From the NCBI RefSeq assembly GCF_026236535.1, contig NZ_JAHTMW010000016.1, positions 62,001 through 126,000 on the forward strand: DNA of 64,000 nucleotides, read 5' to 3'. The position numbers were made by a program, and so were the translations under genes. Below are positions 23,946-32,474 of this stretch, one piece after another. The DNA is from Streptomyces sp. SKN60 (lineage in GTDB: Bacteria > Actinomycetota > Actinomycetes > Streptomycetales > Streptomycetaceae). The notes under the pieces were generated by a model. That model did not search any database. It was not told the DNA's origin and worked only from the letters and a program-made list of their open reading frames with translations. How positions within the stretch are numbered: position 1 is the stretch's first letter; every line of letters starts with the position of its first letter.

Positions 23946-25061
23946 TCAGCGGCCGTCGGTGGGCCTGGGGCGGGTGGTGGCGGTGCCGCCGTCGAGGAGC
24001 ACCCGGGCGATCCGCTCCCCCGCCCGGCCGTCCCACAGGGCGGGGCGGCGGGGCGGCGGCGGGGCGTCGAGGAGCTTCAGGGCGGTGGCGAGGATCCGGT
24101 CCGGGTCGCGGCCGGCGAGCACGTTGGTGCCCTGCTCGACGGTGATCGGGCGTTCGGTGTTGTCCCGCAGGGTGACGCAGGGCACGCCGAGCGCGGTGGT
24201 CTCCTCCTGGACGCCGCCGGAGTCGGTGAGCACGATCCGGGCGCCGGCCTGGAGGGCGATGAAGTCGAGGTAGCCGGCGGGCGGGACGAGCCGGATGCCG
24301 CCGGGCGCCCCGATCGCGTCGATCCTCTCGGCGGCCCGGGGGTGCACGGGCAGCACCAGCGGGCAGTGCGCGGCGACCTCGCCGAGGCCCTTGAGCAGGC
24401 CGGCGAGGATCTCCGGGTCGTCGACGTTGGCGGGCCGGTGCAGGGTGACCAGGCCGTACGAGCCGGGGGTGAGGCCGAGGCCGGCCAGGGTGCCGGAGGC
24501 CCTGGCCCGGTCGAGGTTGGCGAAGAGGGTGTCGATCATGACGTTGCCCACCACGTGGATCTGGTCCTCGTGGTAGCCCTCGGCGCGCAGGTTGTCGGCG
24601 GCGTCCTCGGACGGGGCGAGGAGATAGTCGCTGACCCGGTCGGTGGCGAGCCGGTTGACCTCCTCGGGCATCGACCAGTCGCGGCTGCGCAGGCCGGCCT
24701 CGACATGGGCGAGCAGGGGTCCGGCCTTGGCGGTGACGAGGGCGCAGGCGAGGGTGGAGTTGACGTCGCCGACCACGACCACGAGGTCCGGGGCGAGTTC
24801 GTCGACGAGGGGTTCGAAGGCGGTCATGACCCGGCCGGTCTGGGCGGCGTGGCTTCCGGAGCCGACGCCGAGGAAGCGGTCGGGCGGGCGAAGGCCCAGG
24901 TCGCGGAAGAACACGTCGTTCATGGCCGGGTCGTAGTGCTGGCCCGTGTGGACGAGGAAGGTCTCGGCGCCGTGTGCCTCCAGGGCGTCCAACACCGGTT
25001 TGATCTTCATGTAGTTGGGTCGCGCGCCGGCGACACAGATGATCCGCATGGGGGTCCGCAT
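23946..25061 (-). CDS. wecB: Non-hydrolysing UDP-GlcNAc 2-epimerase family (WecB / WlbD-like)
   Basis: A 371-residue cytosolic epimerase. Family motifs are intact: CVAGARPNYMKIKPVLDAL, LVHTGQHYDPAMNDVFF, VVGDVNSTLACALVTAK, HVEAGLRSRDWSMPEEVNRLATDR, VTLHRPANVDDPEIL and LTDSGGVQEETTALGVPCVTLRDNTERP. It starts at ATG 25061, 5 nt after the dehydrogenase stop. WecB turns UDP-GlcNAc into UDP-ManNAc. The homologous WlbD/WbpI epimerises UDP-2,3-diacetamido-glucuronic acid. Given the WlbA/B/C-like genes to the left, either substrate fits and sequence alone does not decide. Confidence 0.92.
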   Translation of the reverse strand: MRTPMRIICVAGARPNYMKIKPVLDALEAHGAETFLVHTGQHYDPAMNDVFFRDLGLRPPDRFLGVGSGSHAAQTGRVMTAFEPLVDELAPDLVVVVGDVNSTLACALVTAKAGPLLAHVEAGLRSRDWSMPEEVNRLATDRVSDYLLAPSEDAADNLRAEGYHEDQIHVVGNVMIDTLFANLDRARASGTLAGLGLTPGSYGLVTLHRPANVDDPEILAGLLKGLGEVAAHCPLVLPVHPRAAERIDAIGAPGGIRLVPPAGYLDFIALQAGARIVLTDSGGVQEETTALGVPCVTLRDNTERPITVEQGTNVLAGRDPDRILATALKLLDAPPPPRRPALWDGRAGERIARVLLDGGTATTRPRPTDGR

Positions 25062-25066
25062 GGGGG

Positions 25067-26326
25067 TCAGAGCACCTCGATCCGGGGACCGCTCAGCCGG
25101 CGGCGGCAGTCGAGTACGTAGTCGGCGTGGGCCTCGACGAGGGCGTAGTCGAAGGCGTCGTGGTCGGTGAGGAGCACCACCGCGTCGGCGGCGGCGAGCT
25201 CGGCCTCGGTGAGTTCGACCCGTTCCAGCCGGTTGTCGACCCGCTGGCCCTCGACGACGTGCGGGTCGGCGGCGCGGACCTCGGCGCCCATGTCCAGGAG
25301 GAGTTGGGAGATGCGGAGCGCGGGCGACTCGCGGGCGTCGCCGGTGTTCTTCTTGTAGGCGAGGCCGAGGAGCAGGATGCGGGAGCCGTTGACGGACCGC
25401 TTGCGGGTGTTGAAGGCGTTGACCAGGCGCCGGGTGACGTAGTCGGGCATGTGGTTGTTGATGTCGTTGGCGAGTTCGACGAATCGGAAGCTCTGCCCGA
25501 GTTCGCGCTGCACCCGCCAGGACAGGTAGGAGGGGTCGATCGGCAGGCAGTGGCCGCCGACGCCGGGTCCGGGGGTGAAGCGCATGAAGCCGAAGGGCTT
25601 GCTGGAGGCGGCGTCGATGGCCTGCCAGACGTCGATGTCGAGGTGGCGGGCGAACATCGCTATCTCGTTGACGAGGGCGATGTTGACGTGCCGGAAGGTG
25701 TTCTCCAGGAGTTTGGCGAGCTCGGCCTCCTTGGGCGAGCCCACGGGCACGGTGGTCTCCACCAGGGCGTCGTAGAACTCCTGGACGGCCTTGAGGGAGC
25801 CGGCGTCCACTCCGGAGACGATCTTCGGGGTCTGCTCGAAGCCCCAGACCGGGTTGCCGGGGTCGATCCGCTCGGGGCTGTAGCCGAGGTGGAAGTCGGC
25901 GCCCGCGACGAGTCCGGAGCCCTCTTCGAGGAGCGGTCCGAAGAGCTCCTGGGTGGTGCCGGGGTAGGTGGTCGACTCCAGGATGACGGTGGCGCCGGGG
26001 CGCAGATAGCGGGCGAGGGCGCGGGCCGACTCCTCGATGTAGCGCAGGTCGGGGGTGCCCTCGTGCAGCGGGGTGGGCACGGTGACGACGGCGACGTCGA
26101 AGCCGCCGCAGTCCCGTACGGAGTCGCTGGCCCGGTAGGTCCCGGCGTCGAGGGCGGCGCGGATCCGCTCGGCGGAGACGTCCTCGACGTACGACTCCCC
26201 GGCGGCGAGGCTCTTCACCCGCTCGGTGTCCACGTCGTAGCCGATGACCTCGTGACCGGTCTCGGCGGCGCGGATGGCGAGCGGCAGTCCGACGTATCCC
26301 TGTCCCACGACGACGACGCGGCGCAT
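25067..26326 (-). CDS. Nucleotide-sugar (UDP-HexNAc type) 6-dehydrogenase
   Basis: A 419-residue member of the UDP-glucose/GDP-mannose dehydrogenase family, oxidising the C6 alcohol to a carboxylate in two NAD steps. MRRVVVVGQGYVGLPLAIRA is the Rossmann start at ATG 26326. VVTVPTPLHEGTPDLRYIEES, ESTTYPGTTQE, LENTFRHVNIALVNEIAMF and PGVGGHCLPIDPSYLSW (with the catalytic Cys) all match. The YLSW form after the Cys and the pairing with WecB favour UDP-ManNAc or UDP-GlcNAc as substrate over UDP-glucose. The start overlaps the stop of the WecG-like gene (TGATG). Confidence 0.92.
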   Translation of the reverse strand: MRRVVVVGQGYVGLPLAIRAAETGHEVIGYDVDTERVKSLAAGESYVEDVSAERIRAALDAGTYRASDSVRDCGGFDVAVVTVPTPLHEGTPDLRYIEESARALARYLRPGATVILESTTYPGTTQELFGPLLEEGSGLVAGADFHLGYSPERIDPGNPVWGFEQTPKIVSGVDAGSLKAVQEFYDALVETTVPVGSPKEAELAKLLENTFRHVNIALVNEIAMFARHLDIDVWQAIDAASSKPFGFMRFTPGPGVGGHCLPIDPSYLSWRVQRELGQSFRFVELANDINNHMPDYVTRRLVNAFNTRKRSVNGSRILLLGLAYKKNTGDARESPALRISQLLLDMGAEVRAADPHVVEGQRVDNRLERVELTEAELAAADAVVLLTDHDAFDYALVEAHADYVLDCRRRLSGPRIEVL

Positions 26327-27108
26327 CACGATTCCCCCCTGCTGGCGGTGCTGATCGACGGTGAGGCGGTACGGCCGAGCAGCAGCTCGCGGCCGGTCAT
26401 CAGGGCGAAGGAGACATTGGTGGTGAGGTAGCGGCGGCCGAGCCTGCGCGGCTCCTGGAGCGTGCGGTAGAGCCATTCGAGGCCGAGCCGCTGCCAGCGT
26501 TCGGGGGCCCGGCGGGTGACGCCGGCGAGCACGTCGAAGGAGCCGCCGACGCCGTGCACGAGCGCCACCTTGCTGCGCTCGCCGTAGCCGGCGGTGAAGA
26601 TCTCCTTCTTGGGCGAGGTCATGCCGAGGAAGAGCAGGTCCGCGCCGCCGGCGGCGATGGCGTCGGCGACGGCGGGCTGTTCGGCGTCGGCGAAGTAGCC
26701 GTTGCGGCTGCCCGCGACCCGCAGACGGGGGTGGCGGACGGCGATCCGGCGCAGCATCTCGTCCAGGACGTGCTGCTTGGCGCCGAGGAAGTAGACGGAC
26801 AGGCCCTCGCGTTCGGCCTCGGCGAGCAGCCGGGTGAACAGGTCGATGCCGGCGACGCGTTCGGGCAGCGGGCGGCGGAGCAGCCGGCTCGCCCAGACCA
26901 CGGCCTGGCCGTCGGCGAGAACGAGGTCGCAGCCGGAGACGGCCCGGGCGAGGGCGGGGTCGCGGCGCATGTTGACCAGCTTGGCGGCGTTGACGACGCC
27001 GATCTCCAGGCGCTCGCCGGCCCGGATCGCGGCGAGGCAGTGGGCGACGGTCTGGTCCATGGTGAGGGCGTCGAGGGTGACGCCGAAGAGGTTCTGACGC
27101 GGGGTCAT
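26326..27108 (-). CDS. WecG/TagA/CpsF-family glycosyltransferase
   Basis: 260 residues. ATG 27108 overlaps the previous stop (ATGA); the stop overlaps the next start. Motifs: NLFGVTLDALTMDQTVAHCL, VVNAAKLVNMRRDPALARAVSGCDLVLADGQAVVWASR, VYFLGAKQHVLDEMLRRI, LLFLGMTSPKKEIF and HGVGGSFDVLAGVTRRAPERWQRLGLEWLYR, the full PF03808 pattern. WecG transfers ManNAcA and TagA transfers ManNAc to a lipid-linked sugar. Next to the epimerase and dehydrogenase, a mannosaminuronic-acid-type donor is the natural reading. Confidence 0.93.
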   Translation of the reverse strand: MTPRQNLFGVTLDALTMDQTVAHCLAAIRAGERLEIGVVNAAKLVNMRRDPALARAVSGCDLVLADGQAVVWASRLLRRPLPERVAGIDLFTRLLAEAEREGLSVYFLGAKQHVLDEMLRRIAVRHPRLRVAGSRNGYFADAEQPAVADAIAAGGADLLFLGMTSPKKEIFTAGYGERSKVALVHGVGGSFDVLAGVTRRAPERWQRLGLEWLYRTLQEPRRLGRRYLTTNVSFALMTGRELLLGRTASPSISTASRGES

Positions 27109-28313
27109 CTCTCGCCACCCCCGGGGAGCGAGCCGAGCCAGGCGAAGAGCATCCAGCCGAACTCGTACGGGCGGCACTCGCGGTCCACGGAGGCGGGTTT
27201 GAACACGGCGTCGAGCGCCCCGAGCCGCAGGCCCGGCAGCAGGCGGGTGCTCAGGCCGCGGGCGGCGCGGACGGCCTTCTTCGGGTCGCCGCGGTAGACC
27301 TTGCGCCAGGTCACCCCGAGCTCGTCGAGGATCATCGGCTCGGTGGCGCCCGCGCGGGCGAGCTCGGGCACCTCGGTCATCCAGCGCAGTCCGCGCCGGA
27401 TCGGCTCGCCGAAGTCGGTGCCGCCGGCCTCGGCGAGGTCGAGCAGCGCGGTGGGGGCCATGGCGTGCTGGTGCACGCTGTAGACGGGGTAGCCCTCGAC
27501 GAGGGTGCCGCGGCGGGCGTCGTAGTGCCACCACCACTGGCCGCCCTCGCCCTGGAGGGCGCAGATCCGGGTGGCGCAGGCGTCGGCGGCGGCCAGCGCC
27601 TGCGGGTCGTCGCCGCTCGCGTGGGCGCGGGCGAGGGCCTGCAGGGGGTACGTCTGGTCGGCGAAGCAGCCGATGTGGGCGCGGAACCAGGGGTTGAGGC
27701 CCGGGCCTGTGGCGTGCGGGAAGAGCGGGCTGCGGCCGATCCGGGCGCGCAGCAGCCGGTCGCGGGCGGCGGCGAGCCGCTGCTCGACGTCGAGGAGGGG
27801 GCGGGCGGCGGCGAGCGCCGAGAGCACCCAGGCGGCCTCGACGGTGTACTGGGGCCGGCCGGGCGGGTCGAGGAGGGCGACCCGGTCGAGGGCGTCGGAC
27901 AGCTTGGGGTGCCCGGTCTCGGCGGCGGCCCAGGCTATGAGCGCGGCGTCGCCGAGGTTGCGCACCCCGGGCAGCCGCTCGATCAGGAGCCCGGTGAACT
28001 CCTCGGCGGTGTGGCCGCCGAGCACCGCGCGCTGCCGGTCGGCGGGCAGGAAGCGCGCGCCGAGGGCGGTGATCGCCGCGTAGCGGATGCTGGTGCCGCG
28101 CTGCTCCAGGACGAAGGAGCCGGCGCCCGAGGGGCGCCCGGCGCGGGTGAAGACGAATCCGGCGCCGTCCGGCAGGAGCATCCGCGGAAGTCCGCGCTCC
28201 GCCACGGTGAGCAGTCGGGTGGCGAGTTCATGGAGCGTTCCGTCGGCTCGGGAGAGCTCCGTCAGCCGTGAACTGTGTGGAATGTCGGGTGTGTTGGCAG
28301 GACGATCTGACAC
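27105..28313 (-). CDS. Conserved protein of unknown function, probably alpha/alpha-toroid fold
   Basis: About 402 residues; GTG 28313 with GAGGGG five nt upstream is preferred to GTG 28319. I do not recognise a named enzyme family. The sequence is all-helical, with repeated hairpins rich in Ala/Leu. It has aromatic- and His-rich segments (GQWWWHYDARRGTLVEGYP, VYSVHQHAMAPTALLDL, YEFGWMLFAWLGSL), as seen in toroidal glycan-active or prenyltransferase-like proteins. There is no signal peptide. It is the first gene of the minus-strand WecG-dehydrogenase-epimerase unit with 4-nt coupling, so a role in making or modifying the uronic-acid part is likely but unproven. Confidence 0.7.
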   Translation of the reverse strand: MSDRPANTPDIPHSSRLTELSRADGTLHELATRLLTVAERGLPRMLLPDGAGFVFTRAGRPSGAGSFVLEQRGTSIRYAAITALGARFLPADRQRAVLGGHTAEEFTGLLIERLPGVRNLGDAALIAWAAAETGHPKLSDALDRVALLDPPGRPQYTVEAAWVLSALAAARPLLDVEQRLAAARDRLLRARIGRSPLFPHATGPGLNPWFRAHIGCFADQTYPLQALARAHASGDDPQALAAADACATRICALQGEGGQWWWHYDARRGTLVEGYPVYSVHQHAMAPTALLDLAEAGGTDFGEPIRRGLRWMTEVPELARAGATEPMILDELGVTWRKVYRGDPKKAVRAARGLSTRLLPGLRLGALDAVFKPASVDRECRPYEFGWMLFAWLGSLPGGGER

Positions 28314-28784
28314 ACCCACCCCCCTCGGGTCGGTCCGGTCCAGAGCGGCTGGTCCGGGTCGGCGTGTGAACGGCCCGGTGTGGGCGGGCCGTTGTGGTGC
28401 GGCGCTGAGCGATGAGAGCGGCGGGGGTGAGGTGAGGGGGACGGCCTTTCATGTGTGCGGGAGCGCGGCACGGCAGGCCGGGAGGGTCTCCTCCAACCCC
28501 CCGGGCGGCACCGCGCCCACGCGTCCGCTCGGTCACCCGGTGGATCCCCATCCTCCGGACGTGCCGACAAGTCCCCCTCGAACACCCCCTGGGCACAGCG
28601 CGACGGCTGTGCTCAACTCGCAGCGTACAACGGGAAGATAGGCGCACAACACGGTGACGATGAGGCCTTTCGCGGAATTGGTGGCAAGCAGCCGCGAAGC
28701 CGCACCGATCCTGCCGTTCCGCCGGGCGCCAGCCGTTACAGTGGGCGCGCGTCCACCCGTTCGACGAGGCTGGAGTCCTTGACC
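28314..28784. other. 470-nt divergent intergenic region
   Basis: It separates the minus-strand head of the polysaccharide cluster from the plus-strand MFS gene and must hold both promoters. One clear structure is a short stem GCACAGC (28593-28599) / GCTGTGC (28606-28612) with a 6-nt loop. From about 28590 the sequence becomes less GC-rich (CTCAACTCGCAGCGTACAACGG, CGCGGAATTGGTGGCAAGC, CCGTTACAGT). The last would suit a -10 region about 45 nt before the MFS start. No coding signal was convincing on either strand. Confidence 0.5.
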
Positions 28785-30077
28785 GTGTACCTGGCCGATC
28801 GCTCCGCCCCGCGCGGGACCGCCACCGCGCGGGACCGTGTCCGCGGCACGGTGCGGGCGGTCTCGCCGACCGTCTTCGCGCTCGGCGCGGTCAGCCTGAT
28901 CACCGATGTCTCGACCGAGATGGTCACCGCCGTCCTGCCGCTGTACCTGGTCCTCGGGCTTGGCCTGAGCCCGCTCGGTTTCGGTGTGCTCGACGGCGTG
29001 CAGAACGGGGTGAGCGCCCTGGTCCAGCTCACCGGCGGCCACCTCGCCGACCGGGTGCGCGACCACAAGCTGGTGGCGGGGATCGGCTACGGCCTGTCGG
29101 CGCTGTGCAAGCCGCTGCTCCTCGTGCACCACATGGGCGCCCTGGGCGCGGCCCTCGCCCTGGACCGTACGGGCAAGGGTCTGCGCACCGCCCCGCGCGA
29201 CGCGCTGATCTCGCTGTCCGCGCCGCCGGAGCGGCAGGGCCGGGCGTTCGGTGTGCACCGGGCGATGGACACCACCGGAGCGCTGCTCGGTCCGGTGCTC
29301 GCCTTCCTCATCCTCGGTGTGGCGGCGGGGGGGTACGACGCGGTGTTCGCGGTCAGCGGGTGCGTGGCCGCGCTGGGTGTCCTGGTCCTGCTGCTGTTCG
29401 TACCGGGCGGGAAGCGGGCGTCTGCGGCGTCGGCGGCCGCGTCCGCGGCGGCGCCGGTCGAGAAGGTCGATCTGCGGGCCGCCTTCGGGCTGTTGCGCAC
29501 CCGGCGGCTTCGGGTGCTGTTCGGCTGCGCGGTGCTGCTCGGTCTGACGACGGTCAGCGACGCCTTCCTCTACCTCCTGGTGCAGCGCCGTACCGGAGTC
29601 GCCGAGCAGCTGTTCCCGCTGCTGCCGCTGGGCACGGCGACGGTCTTCCTGCTGCTCGCGCTGCCGCTCGGGCGGCTCGCGGACCGGGTGGGCCGGCGCA
29701 CCGTCTTCCTCGCCGGCCACGCGGGGCTGCTCCTCGCGTACGCGCTGCTGCTGTGGGCCCCGGCGACGCCGGCCCTGCCGTACCTGGTGCTCGTGCTGCA
29801 CGGCGCGTTCTACGCCGCGACCGACGGGGTGCTGCCGGCGGCGGTGGGCGCGGTGGTGCCGGAGCGGCTGCGGGCGAGCGGGCTCGCCCTGGTCGGCACC
29901 GGTCAGGCCCTCGCCCGGTTCTGCTGCTCGCTGGCGTTCGGTGCGGCGTGGGCGGCGTGGGGCGACGGGCCCGCGCTCGCCGCGGCGGCGGCCGGGCTCG
30001 CGTGCTGCGCGACGGCGGCGGGCGTGGCCCTGCGCCCGACCGCTCCTGCCTTGTCCTCGTCCCCGGGAGAAGAGTGA
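28785..30077 (+). CDS. MFS transporter
   Basis: A 430-residue, 12-helix major facilitator. GTG 28785 has GGAG nine nt upstream; TTG 28779 is the alternative. ITDVSTEMVTAVLPLYLVLGLGLSPLGFGVLDGVQNG and LTGGHLADRVRDHKLVAGIGYGLSALCKPLLL give helices 1-3 with the conserved loop, and the second half repeats the pattern with LPLGRLADRVGRRTVFLAGH. A short Ala-rich central loop separates the halves. Substrate unknown. The stop overlaps the next gene's ATG, so the beta-propeller protein is made with it. It may belong functionally to the neighbouring polysaccharide cluster, but nothing in the sequence proves that. Confidence 0.88.
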   Translation: MYLADRSAPRGTATARDRVRGTVRAVSPTVFALGAVSLITDVSTEMVTAVLPLYLVLGLGLSPLGFGVLDGVQNGVSALVQLTGGHLADRVRDHKLVAGIGYGLSALCKPLLLVHHMGALGAALALDRTGKGLRTAPRDALISLSAPPERQGRAFGVHRAMDTTGALLGPVLAFLILGVAAGGYDAVFAVSGCVAALGVLVLLLFVPGGKRASAASAAASAAAPVEKVDLRAAFGLLRTRRLRVLFGCAVLLGLTTVSDAFLYLLVQRRTGVAEQLFPLLPLGTATVFLLLALPLGRLADRVGRRTVFLAGHAGLLLAYALLLWAPATPALPYLVLVLHGAFYAATDGVLPAAVGAVVPERLRASGLALVGTGQALARFCCSLAFGAAWAAWGDGPALAAAAAGLACCATAAGVALRPTAPALSSSPGEE

Positions 30078-31111
30078 TGTCCCTGACCCCGCTGCGCCGA
30101 CTGCTGATCCTGGCTGTCGGGGTGCTGCTGCTCGGGGGCGTCGGCGCCTGGTCGGTGCTGTCCGCCGCCGACCGGGCCGAGGAGGAGAACAAGCCGCGCC
30201 CGGGCGGCCCGGCGTTCACCGCGGGCCGGGTCACCCTCGACGAGCCGGGCCGCCTTGTCTTCCGCAACACGGCCGCCGGGCCGCAGCGCGACCACCTGGT
30301 GTCGGTCCCGGCCGACCGGGCGGCGGGCTCCGTCCGTACCGCCTCGGACCTGAGCTGTCTGCGCTTCCACTCGGCCGCAGGCACCGGTGTGTGCCTGCAG
30401 TCCACGACGGCCCTCGGCCGCCCCGCGTACCGCGCGCAGATCCTCGACGCGGGCCTGCGCACCGTGAAGAGCTACCCCCTCGCCGGCATCCCGAGCCGCG
30501 CCCGGGTCTCCCCCAGCGGAAAGCTGGCCGCCTGGACGGTGTTCGTGAAGGGCGAGTCGTACGGCACCGCCTTCTTCTCCACCCGCACCTCGATCCTGGA
30601 CACCCGGGGCTGGCAACTCATCCCGAACCTGGAGGAGTTCGCGATCACCCTGGAGGGACGCCCGTACCGCAACCAGGACGTCAACTTCTGGGGCGTCACG
30701 TTCGCGACCGACGACGACACCTTCTACGCGACCCTGTCCACGGGCGACGACACCTACCTGGTGCGCGGGTCGGTGCGGGCCCGCGCGGTGACCACCCTGA
30801 CGCGGAACGTCGAGTGCCCCTCGCTGTCCCCGGACGGCACCCGCGTCGCGTACAAGAAGCGGGTCCTCGGTACGGCCGCTCTCTGGCGCGAACACGTTCT
30901 GGATCTGCGCACGTTGAAGTCCACCACGCTCGCCGAGCGCCGCAGCGTCGACGACCAGGCCGTCTGGCTCGACGCCCACACCCTCGCCTACGCCCTCCCC
31001 GCCGACACCCGCCCCAACAGCAACGACACCTGGACCGTCCCCGCCGACGGCACCGGCACCCCGAAACTCCTCTTCGAGGACGGCCAGGCCCCGCCGACGC
31101 CGGTCAAATGA
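30077..31111 (+). CDS. Membrane-anchored or secreted TolB/PD40-like beta-propeller protein
   Basis: 344 residues. The N-terminal LLILAVGVLLLGGVGAWSVLSAAD is an uncleaved anchor or signal peptide. The extracytoplasmic part shows repeated blade-like motifs: RARVSPSGKLAAWTVFV, CPSLSPDGTRVAYKKRV and QAVWLDAHTLAYALP. This is the PD40 pattern of TolB-type propellers. ATG 30077 overlaps the MFS stop (TGATG), so the pair is one translational unit. Function unknown; a sensor or accessory subunit of the transporter is conceivable. Confidence 0.75.
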   Translation: MSLTPLRRLLILAVGVLLLGGVGAWSVLSAADRAEEENKPRPGGPAFTAGRVTLDEPGRLVFRNTAAGPQRDHLVSVPADRAAGSVRTASDLSCLRFHSAAGTGVCLQSTTALGRPAYRAQILDAGLRTVKSYPLAGIPSRARVSPSGKLAAWTVFVKGESYGTAFFSTRTSILDTRGWQLIPNLEEFAITLEGRPYRNQDVNFWGVTFATDDDTFYATLSTGDDTYLVRGSVRARAVTTLTRNVECPSLSPDGTRVAYKKRVLGTAALWREHVLDLRTLKSTTLAERRSVDDQAVWLDAHTLAYALPADTRPNSNDTWTVPADGTGTPKLLFEDGQAPPTPVK

Positions 31112-31230
31112 CCGGATGATCCTGCGCCCGGCGGTACCGCTGTTCACGTCCGACTGGTGAGCGTGCGAGGCGACGCGGTTTTCGATCACAGGATTAGCAT
31201 GTGCACGCCATCGCACACGCCAACGGCACC

Positions 31231-31250
31231 GCACTGCACTGCACTGCACT
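31231..31250. repeat. GCACT pentamer repeat, four copies, in the leader of a lipoprotein gene
   Basis: Four perfect GCACT units, followed by one degenerate GCCCT, lie 36 nt before the ATG at 31286. A TAGCAT box (31194-31199) just upstream could be the -10 element, which would put the repeat in the 5' untranslated region. Copy-number change would alter leader length. Confidence 0.6.
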
Positions 31251-31285
31251 GCCCTGCATCGAAACAGTCACGACGGAACGGGACC

Positions 31286-32470
31286 ATGTACTTCAAGCGG
31301 ATCACCACCGCCCTCACCACCATCGCCGCGCTGACCGCGCTCACGGCCTGCGAGGACACCGGCCACGACCGCACCGTCGAGGTGACCAGTCCGACCGCCG
31401 CTCCGGGCAAGGGAACTGACGTCTCGTCACTGGAGCAGGCGCAGGCGTACGTGCAGGGTTACGCGTCCTGCGAGAAGATGGGGACGGATCCGAACGACTC
31501 GCGACTGCCGCTCACCGACCTCACGACGGTCGGGAAGTGGGCGGTGACCGAGCGGGGTGTGTGCAGCGACCGGGTCGAGCACGGCGAGTTGATCTTCTAC
31601 ATGACGTCCGACATGAAGGCGTTCCAGGAGAGCTACAAGAAGCGGGTGTTGGACAAGATCACGGCGGGCGAGGCCACCTACGGTCTCTTCAGCCGGGTCT
31701 TCGTCGGCAAGAACTTCGCCGTCACGCCGACGGAGACCAAGACCGCGCTCAAGCTGTCCCGTTCGGATCTACGCATTCTCACCTGCAACCCGACGGCGAC
31801 CGTGCCGGAGGGGTACAAGCGCGAGAAGGCCTTGGTCGACGGCTGCGTCCTGAGCGACTTCGTCGGCAGCGCGGACGGCTCCGGCAGCCCGAACTTCGAG
31901 GCGCCGCGCGATCCGGCCGCGAGCGACGAGCCGTCCGACAAGCCGGGGCAGCCGACCGAGGGAAGCCTGGGGCTGCCGCGCGCCGAGAGCCTGGACGAGC
32001 TGAAGAGGATGCTCCACCCGAACTACATCGACTGCGCGAACTATGCGACCGACCCCGACACCCTCGCGGTCGAGTCGATCGACTACCGGCCCGTCATCAC
32101 CGGTGACCACCGTGCCTGGGGCGTCGAGGACCGTGCGCTGTGCGGCTACCCGGCGGGCGAGCAACGCGCGCACGACCTCAACTGGATCGACACCGTCTAC
32201 GACATGACGCTCCTTCAGAACCGGGCCAGGGACGCCCAGCGCGAGGACCTGAAGGACGACAACCGGCTCAGTTCCACCGCGAGCCGGCTGCTCGTCGGCC
32301 AGAACATCGCGGTGGAGACGAACGACCCGGCCGTCCGCAACGGCCTGTACCAGCTCCAGTTCCTCTACCTGAACTGCGAGCCGGGCTTCGCCGCCCCGGC
32401 GGGCTACCGTCTGGAGAAGGCGAGTGCCGACGGGTGCGTCCTGACCAACTACGAGCCCGGCGGCAACTGA
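31286..32470 (+). CDS. Lipoprotein with a tandemly duplicated four-cysteine domain
   Basis: 394 residues from ATG 31286 (GGAACGGGACC before it). MYFKRITTALTTIAALTALTAC is a lipoprotein signal with lipobox LTAC. The mature protein has two copies of one domain separated by an acidic/Pro linker. Each copy starts with SLEQA or SLDEL, has SRxxVGxNxAV near its middle, and ends with PxGYxxEKAxxDGCVLxxY. Each has four cysteines at matching places (SCEK, VCSD, TCNP, GCVL; then DCAN, LCGY, NCEP, GCVL), which suggests two disulphides per domain. I do not recognise the family and assign no function. Confidence 0.8.
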   Translation: MYFKRITTALTTIAALTALTACEDTGHDRTVEVTSPTAAPGKGTDVSSLEQAQAYVQGYASCEKMGTDPNDSRLPLTDLTTVGKWAVTERGVCSDRVEHGELIFYMTSDMKAFQESYKKRVLDKITAGEATYGLFSRVFVGKNFAVTPTETKTALKLSRSDLRILTCNPTATVPEGYKREKALVDGCVLSDFVGSADGSGSPNFEAPRDPAASDEPSDKPGQPTEGSLGLPRAESLDELKRMLHPNYIDCANYATDPDTLAVESIDYRPVITGDHRAWGVEDRALCGYPAGEQRAHDLNWIDTVYDMTLLQNRARDAQREDLKDDNRLSSTASRLLVGQNIAVETNDPAVRNGLYQLQFLYLNCEPGFAAPAGYRLEKASADGCVLTNYEPGGN

Positions 32471-32474
32471 GGCC

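Noticed and set aside
23946..26326. Classical enterobacterial-common-antigen-like pathway (WecB-WecC-WecG only)
   Set aside because: Not excluded, but the presence of WlbA-, WlbB- and WlbC-like genes in the same cluster makes a diacetamido-uronic acid at least as likely, so I did not name the dehydrogenase wecC.
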